Of a DNA stretch of 64,000 nucleotides, positions 32,131-43,890 are shown piece after piece (position 1 is the stretch's first letter; each line of letters begins with the position of its first letter). The stretch covers positions 496,001 through 560,000 of the forward strand of contig NZ_CP032759.1 of the NCBI RefSeq assembly GCF_003671935.1, in the 5' to 3' direction. This stretch comes from Buchnera aphidicola (Rhopalosiphum maidis) (GTDB lineage Bacteria > Pseudomonadota > Gammaproteobacteria > Enterobacterales > Enterobacteriaceae). The notes beneath the pieces are model-generated. The model saw only the letters and a list, made by a program, of their open reading frames with translations. It made no database searches and was not told the DNA's origin. Both the position numbers and the translations under genes were made by a program.

Positions 32131-33846
32131 TTGGAAATATTATCAGGAGCCGAAATGGTCATCAGATCATTAATTAATCAGGGAATACAGCATATATTTG
32201 GTTATCCTGGTGGTGCTGTCCTAGATATTTATGATGCTCTAAAAACTGTTGGCGGAATTGAACATATTTTAGTACGACACGAACAAGCAGCAACTCATAT
32301 GGCTGATGGATATGCAAGATCTACTGGAAAAATAGGTGTTGTATTAGTTACTTCTGGACCAGGAGCTACTAACGCTATTACTGGTATTGCTACAGCTTAT
32401 ATGGATTCTATTCCAATGGTCGTAATTTCTGGTCAAGTAGCTTCATCATTAATTGGATACGATGCATTTCAAGAATGTGATATGATTGGTATTTCTCGTC
32501 CGATAGTAAAACATAGTTTTTTAGTAAAAAAAACTGAAGATATACCTATCATTTTTAAAAAAGCTTTTTGGTTGGCATCTACTGGACGTCCTGGACCAGT
32601 AGTTATTGATTTACCAAAAGATATTTTAAAGAAAACAAATAAATACAATTTTGTATGGCCTCAAAATGTACATATACGTTCTTATAATCCAACAACTAAA
32701 GGTCACCAAGGACAAATTAAAAAAGCATTACGTACATTATTAAAAGCAAAAAAACCTGTTATTTACGCGGGCGGGGGAATTATCAGTTCTAACAGCAGTG
32801 AAGAACTGCGTATATTTGCAGAAAAAATCAATTGCCCTGTAACAACATCTTTAATGGGATTAGGTGGATTTCCAGGAAGCCATATGCAAAGCATTTCTAT
32901 GTTGGGTATGCATGGTACTTACGAAGCCAATATGGCTATGCATTATTCTGATGTAATTTTTGCAATTGGTGTTCGATTTGACGATCGAACAACAAATAAT
33001 TTAAAAAAATATTGTCCAAACGCTACTATTTTACATGTTGATATTGATCCTACTTCAATTTCTAAAACTGTTTCAGCAGACATTCCTATTGTTGGAGATG
33101 CTAAACAAGTTTTAAAAGAAATGATTGAACTGATAAAAAAAGAAAAACACATTCATTCTTTAAATGAATGGTGGGCTTCTATAGAAGAATGGAAAAAAGT
33201 TAAAAGTTTAGAATATAATAAAAAAAGTACTAAAATAAAACCACAAACAATTATTAAGACTCTTTTTAAATTAACAAAAGGCACATCTTATATTACTTCA
33301 GATGTAGGCCAACATCAAATGTTTACAGCTCTATACTATCAATTTAATCAACCTAGACGTTGGATTAACTCAGGTGGATTAGGTACAATGGGATTTGGAT
33401 TACCTGCCGCTTTAGGCGTTAAATTAGCATTACCAAAAGCTACTGTAATTTGTATTACTGGAGATGGTAGTATTCAAATGAATATTCAAGAATTGTCCAC
33501 AGCACGACAATATAATCTTGCAATTTTAATATTAAATCTTAATAATTCCTCCTTAGGAATGGTTAAACAATGGCAAGACATGATTTATTCTGGAAGACAT
33601 TCGCATTCCTATATGGATTCACTTCCAGATTTTGTAAAATTAGTTGAATCATATGGACACGTTGGTCTAAAAATAAAAAAGACTGAGGAATTAGAAGAAA
33701 AACTAATATTAGCATTAAAAAAACTATCTGAAGGTAATTTAGTTTTTTTAGATATTCACATAGATGATTCTGAGCATGTTTATCCGATGCAAATTCAAGG
33801 TGGCGGTATGAATGAAATGTGGTTAAGGAAAAAAGAGGTTTCCTAA
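32131..33846 (+). CDS. ilvI: Acetolactate synthase III large subunit
   Basis: First common step of valine, leucine and isoleucine synthesis, amino acids that the symbiont makes for its host. 571 residues against 574. TPP-binding elements include [15 protein letters not shown], the conserved Glu in RHEQAA and [12 protein letters not shown]. The start is TTG at 32131 ([13 protein letters not shown] follows, as in E. coli), supported by a strong GGAGG at 32121-32125. The segment [12 protein letters not shown] differs from the E. coli NNRYLGMV. ilvH follows after 4 bases. Confidence 0.97.
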   Translation: MEILSGAEMVIRSLINQGIQHIFGYPGGAVLDIYDALKTVGGIEHILVRHEQAATHMADGYARSTGKIGVVLVTSGPGATNAITGIATAYMDSIPMVVISGQVASSLIGYDAFQECDMIGISRPIVKHSFLVKKTEDIPIIFKKAFWLASTGRPGPVVIDLPKDILKKTNKYNFVWPQNVHIRSYNPTTKGHQGQIKKALRTLLKAKKPVIYAGGGIISSNSSEELRIFAEKINCPVTTSLMGLGGFPGSHMQSISMLGMHGTYEANMAMHYSDVIFAIGVRFDDRTTNNLKKYCPNATILHVDIDPTSISKTVSADIPIVGDAKQVLKEMIELIKKEKHIHSLNEWWASIEEWKKVKSLEYNKKSTKIKPQTIIKTLFKLTKGTSYITSDVGQHQMFTALYYQFNQPRRWINSGGLGTMGFGLPAALGVKLALPKATVICITGDGSIQMNIQELSTARQYNLAILILNLNNSSLGMVKQWQDMIYSGRHSHSYMDSLPDFVKLVESYGHVGLKIKKTEELEEKLILALKKLSEGNLVFLDIHIDDSEHVYPMQIQGGGMNEMWLRKKEVS

Positions 33847-33850
33847 AAAT

Positions 33851-34327
33851 ATGCGAAGAATTTTATCTGTTCTCTTAGAGAATGAATCAGGTGCTTTATC
33901 CCGAGTGATAGGACTCTTTTCACAAAGAGGCTATAATATCGAAACAATTACAGTTGCACCAACAGAAGATCCTTCTCTTTCAAAAATGACTATACAAACA
34001 ATTGGAAATGAAAAATCTATTGAACAAATTGAAAAACAATTACACAAATTAATTGATGTATTAAGAGTAATAAAAATTGGACAAAATTCTCATATAGAAC
34101 GTGAAATAATGTTATTGAAGGTACAAACAAATAATTGTAAAAAAAATGATATTAAGCATATTACTGAAGTATTTCGAGGACAAATTGTAGATATAACATC
34201 TACAACATATGTATTACAGCTTTCTGGTACTACAAAAAAATTAGATTCTTTTCTCAAAATAATTAGAAATATAGCAGAAATTATTGAAATGACTCGTTCT
34301 GGAATAGTGGGTATTTCTCGAGGTTGA
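33851..34327 (+). CDS. ilvH: Acetolactate synthase III small (regulatory) subunit
   Basis: Regulatory partner of IlvI; in E. coli it confers valine feedback inhibition. 158 residues against 163. The N-terminal ACT domain ([30 protein letters not shown]) is well preserved, including the loop region that binds valine in the family. The C-terminal domain ends GIVGISRG. Transcribed with ilvI. Confidence 0.96.
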   Translation: MRRILSVLLENESGALSRVIGLFSQRGYNIETITVAPTEDPSLSKMTIQTIGNEKSIEQIEKQLHKLIDVLRVIKIGQNSHIEREIMLLKVQTNNCKKNDIKHITEVFRGQIVDITSTTYVLQLSGTTKKLDSFLKIIRNIAEIIEMTRSGIVGISRG

Positions 34328-34440
34328 TTTTTTTATATTAGTCAACAGTTAACTTCTACTTAAAAAATTTCTTTTAAAAAAATATTTTTGTTTATACATA
34401 TAAAATATTTAAGAATAATTTATCAAAAAAACTATATTAA

Positions 34441-34472
34441 ACATGGTTATTTTCATCTGAAAATGACCATGT
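34441..34472. terminator. 14-bp hairpin between ilvH and rsmH
   Basis: Positions 34441-34454 and 34459-34472 pair over 14 bp (one U-G wobble as RNA) with loop ATCT. It stands 114 bases after ilvH and 32 bases before rsmH, where mraZ would be in E. coli. No T-run follows, so it may be a weak terminator, an mRNA 5' structure or a regulatory site. Confidence 0.5.
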
Positions 34473-34504
34473 ACCTTCTTCATTTATATCATGCATATTC
34501 CACT

Positions 34505-35443
34505 ATGAATCAAAAAATCAAACATATTTCTGTAATGAAAAAAGAAATAATAGAATCATTAAAAATAAAAAAAAACGGTATTTATATTGATGGTACATTT
34601 GGAATGGGTGGCCATTCTATTTCAATTTTAAAAAAATTAGGAACACAAGGAAAACTCTATTCTCTTGATAGAGATCCAAATTCTGTATTTATAGGAAAAC
34701 AAATTAAAGATAAACGTTTTGATATCATTCATGAAAAATTTTCAAAAATATTAAATTATGCGAGATATAAAAATATTATTGGAAAAGTCAACGGAATCTT
34801 ATTTGATCTTGGAACATCATCATTGCAAATAGAAGATGAAAAAAGAGGTTTTTCTTTTAAAAAGAATGGTCCTTTAGATATGAGAATGAATCCAAATTGT
34901 GGCATTTCTGCTTCAGATTGGCTTTTCAAAAGTGATATGAACAAAATTTATTTTGTTTTAAAAAATTTTGGAGAAGAACGATTTGCAAAAAGAATTGCGT
35001 ATGCAATAAAAAACTATTGCAAAACAAAAAAAATAAAAAGTACTTTTGAACTAGTAGATATTATAAAAAAGGCAACACCTATAAAAAATAAATTCAAACA
35101 CCCTGCTAGAAGAACGTTTCAAGCAATTCGAATTTATATCAATCAAGAACTAGAGGAAATTAAACAAGGATTAGAAAAAACCCTACAAATATTAAAACCA
35201 GGAGGTCGTCTTTCAATTATTTCTTTTCATTCTTTAGAAGATAGAATAGTAAAAAAATTTATGATAAAACATAGTAAAAAAGCAACTGTTCCATACGGTT
35301 TTCCTATTACAGAAAATCAATTAAAAAAACTAAAAAAATGTAAATTAAAAATTATTAATCGTATTCTACCAACTCCGAAAGAAATTGAAAAAAATTCTCG
35401 ATCTCGTAGCTCCATACTTCGAATAGCTGAACTAAAAGAATAA
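34505..35443 (+). CDS. rsmH: 16S rRNA (cytosine1402-N4)-methyltransferase
   Basis: Methylates C1402 of 16S rRNA. The start at 34505 ([14 protein letters not shown]) matches E. coli and gives 312 residues; the frame is open further upstream to an ATG at 34388, but that stretch shows no homology and contains the hairpin at 34441-34472. SAM-binding [32 protein letters not shown], and [12 protein letters not shown] are conserved. It heads the dcw cluster; mraZ is missing. Confidence 0.96.
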   Translation: MNQKIKHISVMKKEIIESLKIKKNGIYIDGTFGMGGHSISILKKLGTQGKLYSLDRDPNSVFIGKQIKDKRFDIIHEKFSKILNYARYKNIIGKVNGILFDLGTSSLQIEDEKRGFSFKKNGPLDMRMNPNCGISASDWLFKSDMNKIYFVLKNFGEERFAKRIAYAIKNYCKTKKIKSTFELVDIIKKATPIKNKFKHPARRTFQAIRIYINQELEEIKQGLEKTLQILKPGGRLSIISFHSLEDRIVKKFMIKHSKKATVPYGFPITENQLKKLKKCKLKIINRILPTPKEIEKNSRSRSSILRIAELKE

Positions 35444-35445
35444 AT

Positions 35446-35690
35446 ATGAAAATAAAACGTTATGATCTACCAAAAATAATTAAAAAAGATTTATTTCTAC
35501 ATGGAAAAATCCATTTGATTTTACTATTAGCAATAATTTTATCTGCTAATTCTGTTATTATCGTAGTTTATAATACTCGATTATTAATTTCTGAAGAAGA
35601 AAATTTGAATTTAAAACAAAAAAAAAAGACGATGAATGGAGAAATTTAATAATCGAAAAAAACGCTATTTCTATACCTTCTATTAATTAG
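35446..35690 (+). CDS. ftsL: Cell division protein FtsL, frameshifted and truncated
   Basis: Small bitopic divisome protein. The first frame (35446-35649, 67 residues) has the membrane segment at about 23-43 and reads TRLLISEEENLNLKQKKK before leaving homology. One extra A in the A10 run at 35618-35627 continues as DDEWRNLIIEKNAISIP, matching E. coli IEWRNLILEENAL, and stops at 35690 for 81 residues against 121. The last 40 residues are thus missing even after correction. Short stop-interrupted remnants may follow up to ftsI. Confidence 0.8.
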
Positions 35691-35748
35691 AAATTAATAT
35701 TTTCAATTAAATAAAAAACATGTCTAAAATATAATAGATAGCTTAAAA

Positions 35749-37473
35749 ATGTATACGAAAAAAAAAATGAACTTTTTTAAAAAAAAAAGAACAAAAAAAA
35801 CAATTTATATAAATTGGCGTTTTATAACATTGTGCAGCATTGTTTTTTTATTTTTAGTAGTTTTAACATTACGCATAATATTTCTTCAAATAATCAATTC
35901 TAAAAAACTAGTATATGAAGGAGATCGCAGAACACTCAGAATACAATCAGTCATAAGTAGAAGAGGAATAATTAATGACCGATCGGGATATCCATTAGCT
36001 GTTGCTGTTCCAGTAAGTGCAGTGTTTGTAGATCCAACAATGATTGTAAATATAAAAGATATTAAAAATAATATACGTTGGAAAGCATTATCAGAGATAT
36101 TATCAATTCCATTAAAAAAAATAATATTTCGTATGACTTCAGACAAACATCTGAAGTTTATTTATTTAGCTCGCCAAATTAGTCCAGAAATTGGAGATTA
36201 TATCAAAGCATTAAAATTACCAGGAGTTTCTTTAATAGAAGAGTCAAAACGATATTATCCTTCTGGAGAAATCGCAGCTCAATTAATTGGGATAAATAAT
36301 ATAGACGGAGAAGGAATTGAAGGTATAGAAAAAAGCTTTAATTCATATCTAAAAGGAAAACCAGGAAAAAGAAAAATAAGAAAAGATAACCAAGGACAAA
36401 TAATTGAAAACGAATCCTTAATTAACAAATCTAATTCTAACAATTTAATACTAAGTATCGATAAGAAATTACAAACAATTGTATATAAAAAATTAAACAA
36501 CGCAGTTAATGAAAATAAAGCTGATTTTGGAATTGCTATTTTAATCAAAATAAAAACTGGGGAAATATTAGCTATGGCTAATAGCCCTTCATACAATCCG
36601 AATGATATGCAATACATGATCAAAAAAAATCTTCGCAATAGAGCTATTACAGACGTTTTTGAACCAGGATCAACAGTTAAACCAATTGTTATTATGGAAG
36701 CACTAAAGAAAGGAATAATTAAAAAAAATTCAATAATTAACACGAAGCCGTATTTCATAAAAAAACATAAAATAAAAGATGTAGCATACCATGATAAATT
36801 AAACATAACGGGAATCTTGAAAAAATCTAGTAACGTTGGAGTATCAAAAATTGCATTATCTATGAATACTTCAGAATTAATTAATAGCTATATTAAATTT
36901 GGATTAGGAGAACCAACTAATTTAGGATTAATTGGAGAACAAAAAGGTTTTCTTCCTAAGAAAAAAAAATTATCAGATTTAGAAAAAGCTACTTTTTCTT
37001 TTGGATATGGGCTAATGATAACTCCTCTTCAATTAGCTCGTTTATATACAATTATTGGAAGCTATGGAATTTATCGTCCACTTTCAATTATTAAAATTGA
37101 TCATCCATTATATGAAAAAAGAATTTTTCCCAAAAAATATGTAAAAAATGTTATCCATATGATGGAAACTGTTGCCCAACCTGGTGAAGGTGGTGCTCAA
37201 GCGGCAATTAAAGGATACCGTGTTGCAATTAAAACAGGAACTGCAAAAAAAGTAGGTATTCACGGATACTATATCAAAAAATATATAGCTTATACTGCAG
37301 GAATAGTACCAGCTAGCGATCCAAAATTCTCTTTAACAATTATAGTTGATAATCCTAAAGGAAAAAAATACTACGGAGGTGCAGTTTCTGCGCCAATATT
37401 TAGTAATATAATGAAATTAGTACTAAAAGAAATGAAAATAAAACCAGATAATTTAAAAAATAAACTATCATAA
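35749..37473 (+). CDS. ftsI: Peptidoglycan D,D-transpeptidase FtsI (PBP3)
   Basis: Septal peptidoglycan cross-linking enzyme. 574 residues against 588. One membrane segment (about 24-45) precedes the pedestal domain. The three penicillin-binding motifs are intact: Ser308-T-V-Lys311, S360-S-N362 and Lys495-T-G. It contains an A10 run near its start that stays in frame, showing that not every long run in this cluster causes a shift. It partners ftsW. Confidence 0.97.
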   Translation: MYTKKKMNFFKKKRTKKTIYINWRFITLCSIVFLFLVVLTLRIIFLQIINSKKLVYEGDRRTLRIQSVISRRGIINDRSGYPLAVAVPVSAVFVDPTMIVNIKDIKNNIRWKALSEILSIPLKKIIFRMTSDKHLKFIYLARQISPEIGDYIKALKLPGVSLIEESKRYYPSGEIAAQLIGINNIDGEGIEGIEKSFNSYLKGKPGKRKIRKDNQGQIIENESLINKSNSNNLILSIDKKLQTIVYKKLNNAVNENKADFGIAILIKIKTGEILAMANSPSYNPNDMQYMIKKNLRNRAITDVFEPGSTVKPIVIMEALKKGIIKKNSIINTKPYFIKKHKIKDVAYHDKLNITGILKKSSNVGVSKIALSMNTSELINSYIKFGLGEPTNLGLIGEQKGFLPKKKKLSDLEKATFSFGYGLMITPLQLARLYTIIGSYGIYRPLSIIKIDHPLYEKRIFPKKYVKNVIHMMETVAQPGEGGAQAAIKGYRVAIKTGTAKKVGIHGYYIKKYIAYTAGIVPASDPKFSLTIIVDNPKGKKYYGGAVSAPIFSNIMKLVLKEMKIKPDNLKNKLS

Positions 37474-37489
37474 TTTTATAAAAACATTA

Positions 37490-39021
37490 ATGAAAAAAAA
37501 TAACTTAAAACATGTCTTATTTCCATGGATTAAAAACACTCCTGAAAAAATTTTTTCAAATTTCTCTTTAGATAGTCGAAAAATAACTTCTCAAGATGTT
37601 TTTCTAGCTATAGAAGGTTCAAAAGAAAATGGAAATAATTTTATTTCTGAAGCAATTGAAAAAAAAGTAGTAGCAATACTCTCTGAAACTAAAGAAAAAG
37701 AAAAACATGGAGAAATAAATTATATCAATACGATTCCTATATTATCTTTTTTTCAATTATCTGAAAATATTTCACACTTAGCAGGAAGAATGTACAAGGA
37801 ACCAGCTAAAAAATTGACAATTATTGGCGTAACTGGAACTAATGGAAAAACCACTGTAACACAATTAATTAATCAATGGAGTGAATTATTAGGAAAAAAA
37901 ACCGGTACAATGGGAACTTTAGGAAATGGTTTTTTTAATAATTTAAAACCTACAAAAAACACGACTTCTTCAGCTATTGATATTCAATCATTTTTATATA
38001 TCGCTTTAAAAAAAAAATTAATTTAATTACTATGGAAGTTTCATCACACGGTTTAACACAACATCGTGTAAAAAATATTCCATTCTATATTGGAATATTT
38101 ACCAACTTAACACAAGATCATTTAGATTATCATAAAAATATGAAAAAATATGAATCAGCAAAATGGTCTTTTTTTAGTCAACACAAAGTAAAAAAATTTA
38201 TATTAAACGCCAATGATAAATGTGCAAAAAAATGGTTAAAAAAACTGTCGGATAAATACACAATTGCAGTGACTATCAAAGATGAAACACAAAAAAAATA
38301 TTCTAAAAAATGGATAAACGCAGTTCGTATTAAATCTAATATAAATTTTACTAATATAGAATTCGAATCTAGTTGGGGTAAGGGAATTCTATCAACTTGT
38401 TTAATTGGTTATTTTAATATACAAAATTTATTATTATCATTTGCTTCCATGCTAGAAATGAACTATAAATTATCAGACTTAATTAATACATCTATTCAAC
38501 TTCAACCCATACTTGGTCGCATGCAACAATTCAATGCTGTTGGAAAACCAACAGTAATTATAGACTATGCTCATACTCCTGACGCATTAAAAAAAGCATT
38601 AAATTCAATTAGATCATATTATTTAAAAAATAAAATATGGTGTATATTTGGATGTGGAGGAGAAAGAGATCAAAAAAAACGTCCATTAATGGGCGCTATT
38701 TCAGAAAAAATAGCAGATAGAATAATCATTACGAATGATAATCCTAGAAATGAAAATCCAAATAAAATTATCCAAGAAATTATACAAGGATGTATACAAA
38801 AAGAAAAAATAAAAATTATTCCTGATAGAAAAAAAGCAATATCATCTGTTTTTTTCGAAGCTAATATTAATGACATAATTTTCATATCGGGAAAAGGACA
38901 TGAAAATCAACAAATAATTGGAAATAAAATAATTAATTATTCCGATCAAAAAGTAATATTAAAATTATTGGAAAAACAACATGATTCCTTTATCGTTAAA
39001 AAAAATAGCCACTATCACTAA
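37490..39021 (+). CDS. murE: UDP-MurNAc-tripeptide synthetase MurE, frameshifted at a poly(A) run
   Basis: Adds meso-diaminopimelate to UDP-MurNAc-L-Ala-D-Glu. The first frame covers 37490-38026 with the ATP loop GVTGTNGKTTVTQLINQW; the second frame resumes at MEVSSHGLTQHR (38032) and runs to 39021, including DNPR, the m-DAP recognition motif. They join at A10 (38008-38017). One more A gives 510 continuous residues against 495. The C terminus runs past the usual end and overlaps murF by 41 bases. ATP loop, DNPR and KGHEN are all conserved. Confidence 0.88.
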
Positions 39022-40356
39022 CGGTCAATTATACGGAAAAGATTTTATAATAAATGAAATTGTCATAAATACAAAAAAAATTACATTAGGCTGTCTTTTT
39101 ATTGCTTTGAAAGGTAAAAAGTTTGATGCACATATATTTATAAAAAAAGCAGTTAACAAAGGTTGTTCTGCAATTATAAGTCAAAAAAAAATCAATTTTA
39201 ATATTTCTTATATTATAGTAGAGGATACATCTATTGCTTTAGGAAAAATTGCAGCTTGGATTCGTCAAAAAATAAATCCGAAAATATTAGCAATTACTGG
39301 ATCCTGTGGAAAAACATCGGTAAAAGAAATGACTAAATCTATCCTAGAAAGAAATGCAAAAACAATATCTACAATCGATAATTTAAACAATCACATCGGA
39401 GTACCTATAACCTTAATGAGGTTAACAAAAAAACACAAATATGGAGTAATTGAATTAGGTGCGAACAATCCTGGTGAAATTTATTATACTGCCAATATTA
39501 CACAACCAAATGTAGTTTTAATAAATAATATTTATTACTCACATTTAGAAGGCTTTAAATCTTTATTGGGAGTATCCAAAGCAAAAGCAGAAATATTATC
39601 TGGTCTAAAATCTCAAGGTATAGTTATCATTAATTTAGATAGTAATCATCTTTCTCAATGGAAAAAAGAAATAAAAAATAAAAATATTTTTTATTTTTCT
39701 ATTCAAAAAAAAAAGAAAGTAATTTTTTTTCTACTAATATCAAAATATATGCAGACAAAACATCTTTTACTATGTGTACACCGTCTGGTAAAATAGACAT
39801 TTCATTGCCTCTTTTAGGATATCAAAACATATCTAATGCGCTAGCAGCTAGCGCTCTTGCATTTTCTCTTAATATACCTTTAAAACAAATTCAAGATGGT
39901 CTACTGTCAACACCTATATTACCAGGTCGATTAGAATCAATTAAATTAAGTATTGATAATATTTTAATTAACGATACATATAATTCTAACGTTGCTTCAA
40001 TGATAACAGCAATCAAAGTATTAGAAAAAATGCCAGGTTACAAGATACTTGTAGTTAGTGATATGGCTGAATTAGGAGAAAAAAGTACTCTGTATCATAA
40101 AATTATAGGAAACATTGCTAATTCATCTACAATAGATTACATCTTAAGTATTGGTAAAAAAAGTTATGAAATTAGCAAAATATGTAAAAATAGTACACAT
40201 TTTCTAGAAAAAGAAAAATTAAAAAAATGTTTAAAAAAAATAATTTTAAAAAAAAATAAAACTACAGTTCTAATTAAAGGTTCTCGTAAAACGAAAATGG
40301 AAAAAATAGTAAAATATCTAATCAGGGAGTTTAAAAAAAATGCTGATTTGGATTAA
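38981..40356 (+). CDS. murF: UDP-MurNAc-pentapeptide synthetase MurF, frameshifted at a poly(A) run
   Basis: Adds D-Ala-D-Ala to the UDP-MurNAc tripeptide. The first frame carries ITGSCGKTSVKEM and NLNNHIGVPITLMRL, then breaks at A10 (39705-39714). With one extra A the protein continues SNFFSTNIKIYADKTSFTMC, aligned with E. coli SDFTATNIHV, and runs to 40356: 458 residues against 452. The later part contains LLGYQNISNALAASAL and DTYNSNVASM. The T8 run just after (39723-39730) is an alternative shift point. Confidence 0.88.
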
Positions 40357-41407
40357 TCAATATTTATATTTAACAGTGTTGTCTTCTATTTCATTTAGAA
40401 TGATATTCAGTTTGTTAACATCTTTTTTTATTAATTTATATTTCATTCCATATATTATATCTTATTTTAAAAAATCACAAAAATACCAAATAATACGTAA
40501 AGATGGCCCAATAACACATAGTTTAAAAAAAAATACACCAACTATGGGAGGATTATTTATACTTATTTCAATATTGATTTCTATCTTCCTTTATTGTAAT
40601 TTATTTAATGAATACATTTGGTATGTTATCGGTATATTAATAGGATATGGCTTGATTGGATTTTTAGATGATTATAAAAAAATAAAGTATCAAAGTCCTA
40701 AAGGATTAAAAATTTCTTTAAAGTTTTTTTGGTTATCAATAATTGCCGTGATTATTATTTATTCAATTCATTTAAATTTAAATAACAGTATTAGTATTGA
40801 ATTGGCAATTCCATTTTATAAAAAAGTATTTCTAAAAGTAAATTATTTATATATGTTTTTATGTTATTTTGTTATCGTTGGAACAAGCAATGCAGTTAAT
40901 TTAACAGATGGATTAGATGGATTGGCAATTATGCCAATAATTCTATTATCTTTTGGTTTAGGAATAATTTCTTTTTGCAGTTCAAATGTTTTTATTTCTA
41001 ATTATATGAATATTCCTTATTTAGAAAAAGCAAACGAATTAAGTGTTTTATGTACAGCAATAATTGGATCAGGATTGGGATTTTTATGGTTTAATACTTA
41101 TCCAGCTAAAATATTTATGGGCGACATTGGATCATTATCATTAGGTGGTTCTTTAGGAACAATAGCTATATTGTTGCATCAAGAATTTTTATTATTAATT
41201 TTAGGTGGTATTTTCGTATTTGAAACTATATCAGTAATACTACAAATTATATACTTTAAAATAAGAAAAAAAAGAATGTTTAAAATGGCACCAATACACC
41301 ATCATTACGAAATAAAAGGATTATCAGAATCTTTAATTGTTGTAAGATTTTGGATAATTTCGCTGCTATTTTTGTTCATAGGAATACTGTCTTTAAAGGT
41401 AAATTAA
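40340..41407 (+). CDS. mraY: Phospho-MurNAc-pentapeptide transferase MraY
   Basis: Makes lipid I by moving phospho-MurNAc-pentapeptide onto undecaprenyl phosphate in the inner membrane. 355 residues against 360, with about ten membrane segments. The active-site motifs NLTDGLDGLAI and APIHHHYEIKG, and FLWFNTYPAKIFMGDIGSL-type residues, are intact. It overlaps murF by 17 bases and murD by one (TAATG). No frameshift. Confidence 0.97.
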   Translation: MLIWINQYLYLTVLSSISFRMIFSLLTSFFINLYFIPYIISYFKKSQKYQIIRKDGPITHSLKKNTPTMGGLFILISILISIFLYCNLFNEYIWYVIGILIGYGLIGFLDDYKKIKYQSPKGLKISLKFFWLSIIAVIIIYSIHLNLNNSISIELAIPFYKKVFLKVNYLYMFLCYFVIVGTSNAVNLTDGLDGLAIMPIILLSFGLGIISFCSSNVFISNYMNIPYLEKANELSVLCTAIIGSGLGFLWFNTYPAKIFMGDIGSLSLGGSLGTIAILLHQEFLLLILGGIFVFETISVILQIIYFKIRKKRMFKMAPIHHHYEIKGLSESLIVVRFWIISLLFLFIGILSLKVN

Positions 41408-42728
41408 TGTCACATAATTATTTTGGAAAAAAAATATTAATTTTAGGATTAGGATTAACTGGAATATCATGTATTAATTTTTTTTAAAAAAAGGAATAAA
41501 ACCTAGAGCAATAGATGAATCTAAAAAACCTATCTTTTTGCATAAAATCTCTAAAAACGTTGAATATAAATTAGGACATTTAGAAAAAGATTGGATTTTA
41601 GAATCTGATTTAATTATCATCAGTCCAGGTATTTCTTCTTTTAAACCTATTTTAATGAAAGCTCGTTCATTAGGAATTGAAATTATTAGCGATATTGAAT
41701 TGTTTTCTAGAGAAACAAAGTGTCCAATTATTTCTATTACTGGTACTAATGGAAAGAGTACCGTAGCAACTATGGTAAAAAAAATTGCAGAAAAATCAGG
41801 AGAAAAAGTTTGTTTAGGAGGAAATATCGGGTTACCAGTATTAGAAATGCTAACAAAAAAAGCTAGTTTATATGTACTTGAATTATCGAGTTTTCAATTA
41901 GAAAATACATTTAGTTTAAAATCGAAAATAGCTGTAGTTCTAAATATCACTGAAGATCATCTTGATAGATATCCGAAAGGCTTTTCACAATATAAAAAAA
42001 TTAAATTGTCTATTTACAATCAAGCTGAAACTTGTTTGATTAACTTAAAAAAAAGAGAAAAAAAACCATTTAATACAAAATTAAAAAAATATATTAGCTT
42101 TGGTATATATAAAAATAATGACTATTATATTAATTATGAAAAAGAAAAAACATTTTTATGCTGCAAAAATGAAAATATACTTGATACTACTAGTATGTTG
42201 ATACATGGAAATCATAACCATGAAAATGCACTTGTATCATTAGCAATTTCTGATGAAATGAGATTTGATCGCAAAATTGCAATAAATACACTTAAAAACT
42301 TTTCAGGATTACCACATCGATTTGAAACAGTTCATATTAATAATAATATATCCTGGATCAATGATTCTAAATCCACTAATGTTAACAGCACTAAAGTTGC
42401 TCTTCAAAATCTGAATACAAAAGGAACAATATGGTTATTACTAGGAGGAGACAGTAAATCTTCAAATTTTGATATTTTAAAAAAATATTTTAAAAAATTA
42501 AAAATACAAATATATTGTTTTGGGAAAGACGGTCTTATTTTATCAAAACTATGTAAAAAAAAATCTTTTCATATTGAAACTTTAAAACAAGCAATAAATT
42601 TAATCTCAAAAAAAGTCCAACGAGGTGACATTGTTCTTTTATCTCCTGGATGCAGTAGTAAAGATCAATTTTCTAACTTTGAAGAAAGAGGTAATCTTTT
42701 CATAGAATTATCCAAGGAAATGAATTAA
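41407..42728 (+). CDS. murD: UDP-MurNAc-L-alanine:D-glutamate ligase MurD, frameshifted at a T8A7 run
   Basis: Adds D-glutamate to UDP-MurNAc-L-Ala. The true start at 41407 gives [19 protein letters not shown], but the frame stops after 26 codons at TAA inside T8A7 (41478-41492). One extra T gives [16 protein letters not shown] and continues unbroken to 42728: 440 residues against 438. The ATP loop [14 protein letters not shown] and [10 protein letters not shown] are conserved. Unlike the other cases, the extra base must be in the T run, because any A change leaves the stop codon. Confidence 0.88.
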
Positions 42729-43890
42729 TGTTTTTTTTAAAAAAAAAAATAATATAAAAAATAATCATATTCTATTATATGATCGTTTCTTAGTATGGTT
42801 GACTTTAGGTTTATGTGTAACAGGATTAGTTATGGTAACTTCTTCATCTATTCCTATAGGTCAAATTTTATATCACGATCCCTTTTTTTTTGTAAAAAGA
42901 GAAATATTTTATTTTTTTTTAATATTTTTGTTATCTTTTATTTTTCTACGTATACCTATTTTTTTTTGGGAAAAAAATAGCAATTTAATATTAATTATTT
43001 CAATTTTTTTACTTACAATTGTATTATTAGTTGGCAAATCAGTGCATGGATCACATCGATGGATAAGCATAGGTATATTGCATTTACAACCTTCTGAAGT
43101 ATGCAAAATATCTTCTTTTTTTTACATATCTAATTATTTGTCGCGAAAAATAAAAGAAGTGCGTAACCGTTTTTGGGGTTTTTTAAAACCTATAACAATT
43201 ATTACAATACAATCAGTTCTTTTATTAGCGGAACCTGATTTAGGTACAGTTATTGTTTTATTTGTCACTACTTTGTCAATTTTATTTCTTTCTGGAGTAA
43301 AAATAAAACAATTTATTACAGTTATTTTATCAGTAGTATTGATTATTACTGCTTTAGTTTTTTTCGAACCATATCGAATTAAAAGAATGTTATCATTTTG
43401 GAATCCTTGGAACGATCCATTTGGTAATGGATACCAATTAACACAATCTTTAATAGCTTTAGGACGTGGTCATTTTTTTGGACAAGGTTTAGGCAACTCA
43501 ATACAAAAATTAAATTATCTACCAGAAGCTCATAGTGATTTTATATTTTCTATAATAGGTGAAGAATTAGGCTATATAGGCTGTTTTTTAATATTATTAA
43601 CAATTTTTTTAATTTCTTTTCGAGCTATGTATATAGGACAAAAATCTTTTGAAAAAAAACAAATTTTTTCAGGATTTTTAGCTTGTTCAATTGGTTTGTG
43701 GTTTAGTTTTCAAACACTTATAAATATTGGAGCTGTAACTGGAATATTACCTACTAAAGGTTTAACCTTACCATTAATTAGCTATGGTGGTTCAAGTTTA
43801 ATTATTAATTTAATGGCTATTTGTATATTGTTAAGAATTGATTTTGAAATACGATTAAGTGAACATCAAGCTTTTCCTAAAGGTATTTAA
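42728..43890 (+). CDS. ftsW: Lipid II polymerase FtsW, frameshifted near the start at a poly(A) run
   Basis: Septal peptidoglycan glycosyltransferase (SEDS family) acting with FtsI. ATG at 42728 (overlapping the murD stop) is followed by T8 and A11 (42739-42749) and stops at 42755-42757. One more A gives the conserved [14 protein letters not shown] and a 387-residue protein (E. coli 414). The remaining frame could start at TTG 42799, but that would remove conserved YDR. SEDS signatures [30 protein letters not shown] and [10 protein letters not shown] are intact; about ten membrane segments. Confidence 0.85.

Noticed and set aside
33540..33570. IlvI segment NNSSLGMV instead of NNRYLGMV as a possible feedback or activity mutation
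   Set aside because: These two positions vary among acetolactate synthases; no firm effect can be inferred.
34388..34504. An N-terminal extension of RsmH from ATG 34388
   Set aside because: The extra 39 residues have no family match and span the intergenic hairpin; Met at 34505 aligns with the E. coli start.
42799..43890. FtsW starting at TTG 42799
   Set aside because: This would remove the conserved LLYDRFLVW segment, and the frame upstream is open with homology back to the A11 run; the shifted ATG at 42728 is preferred.
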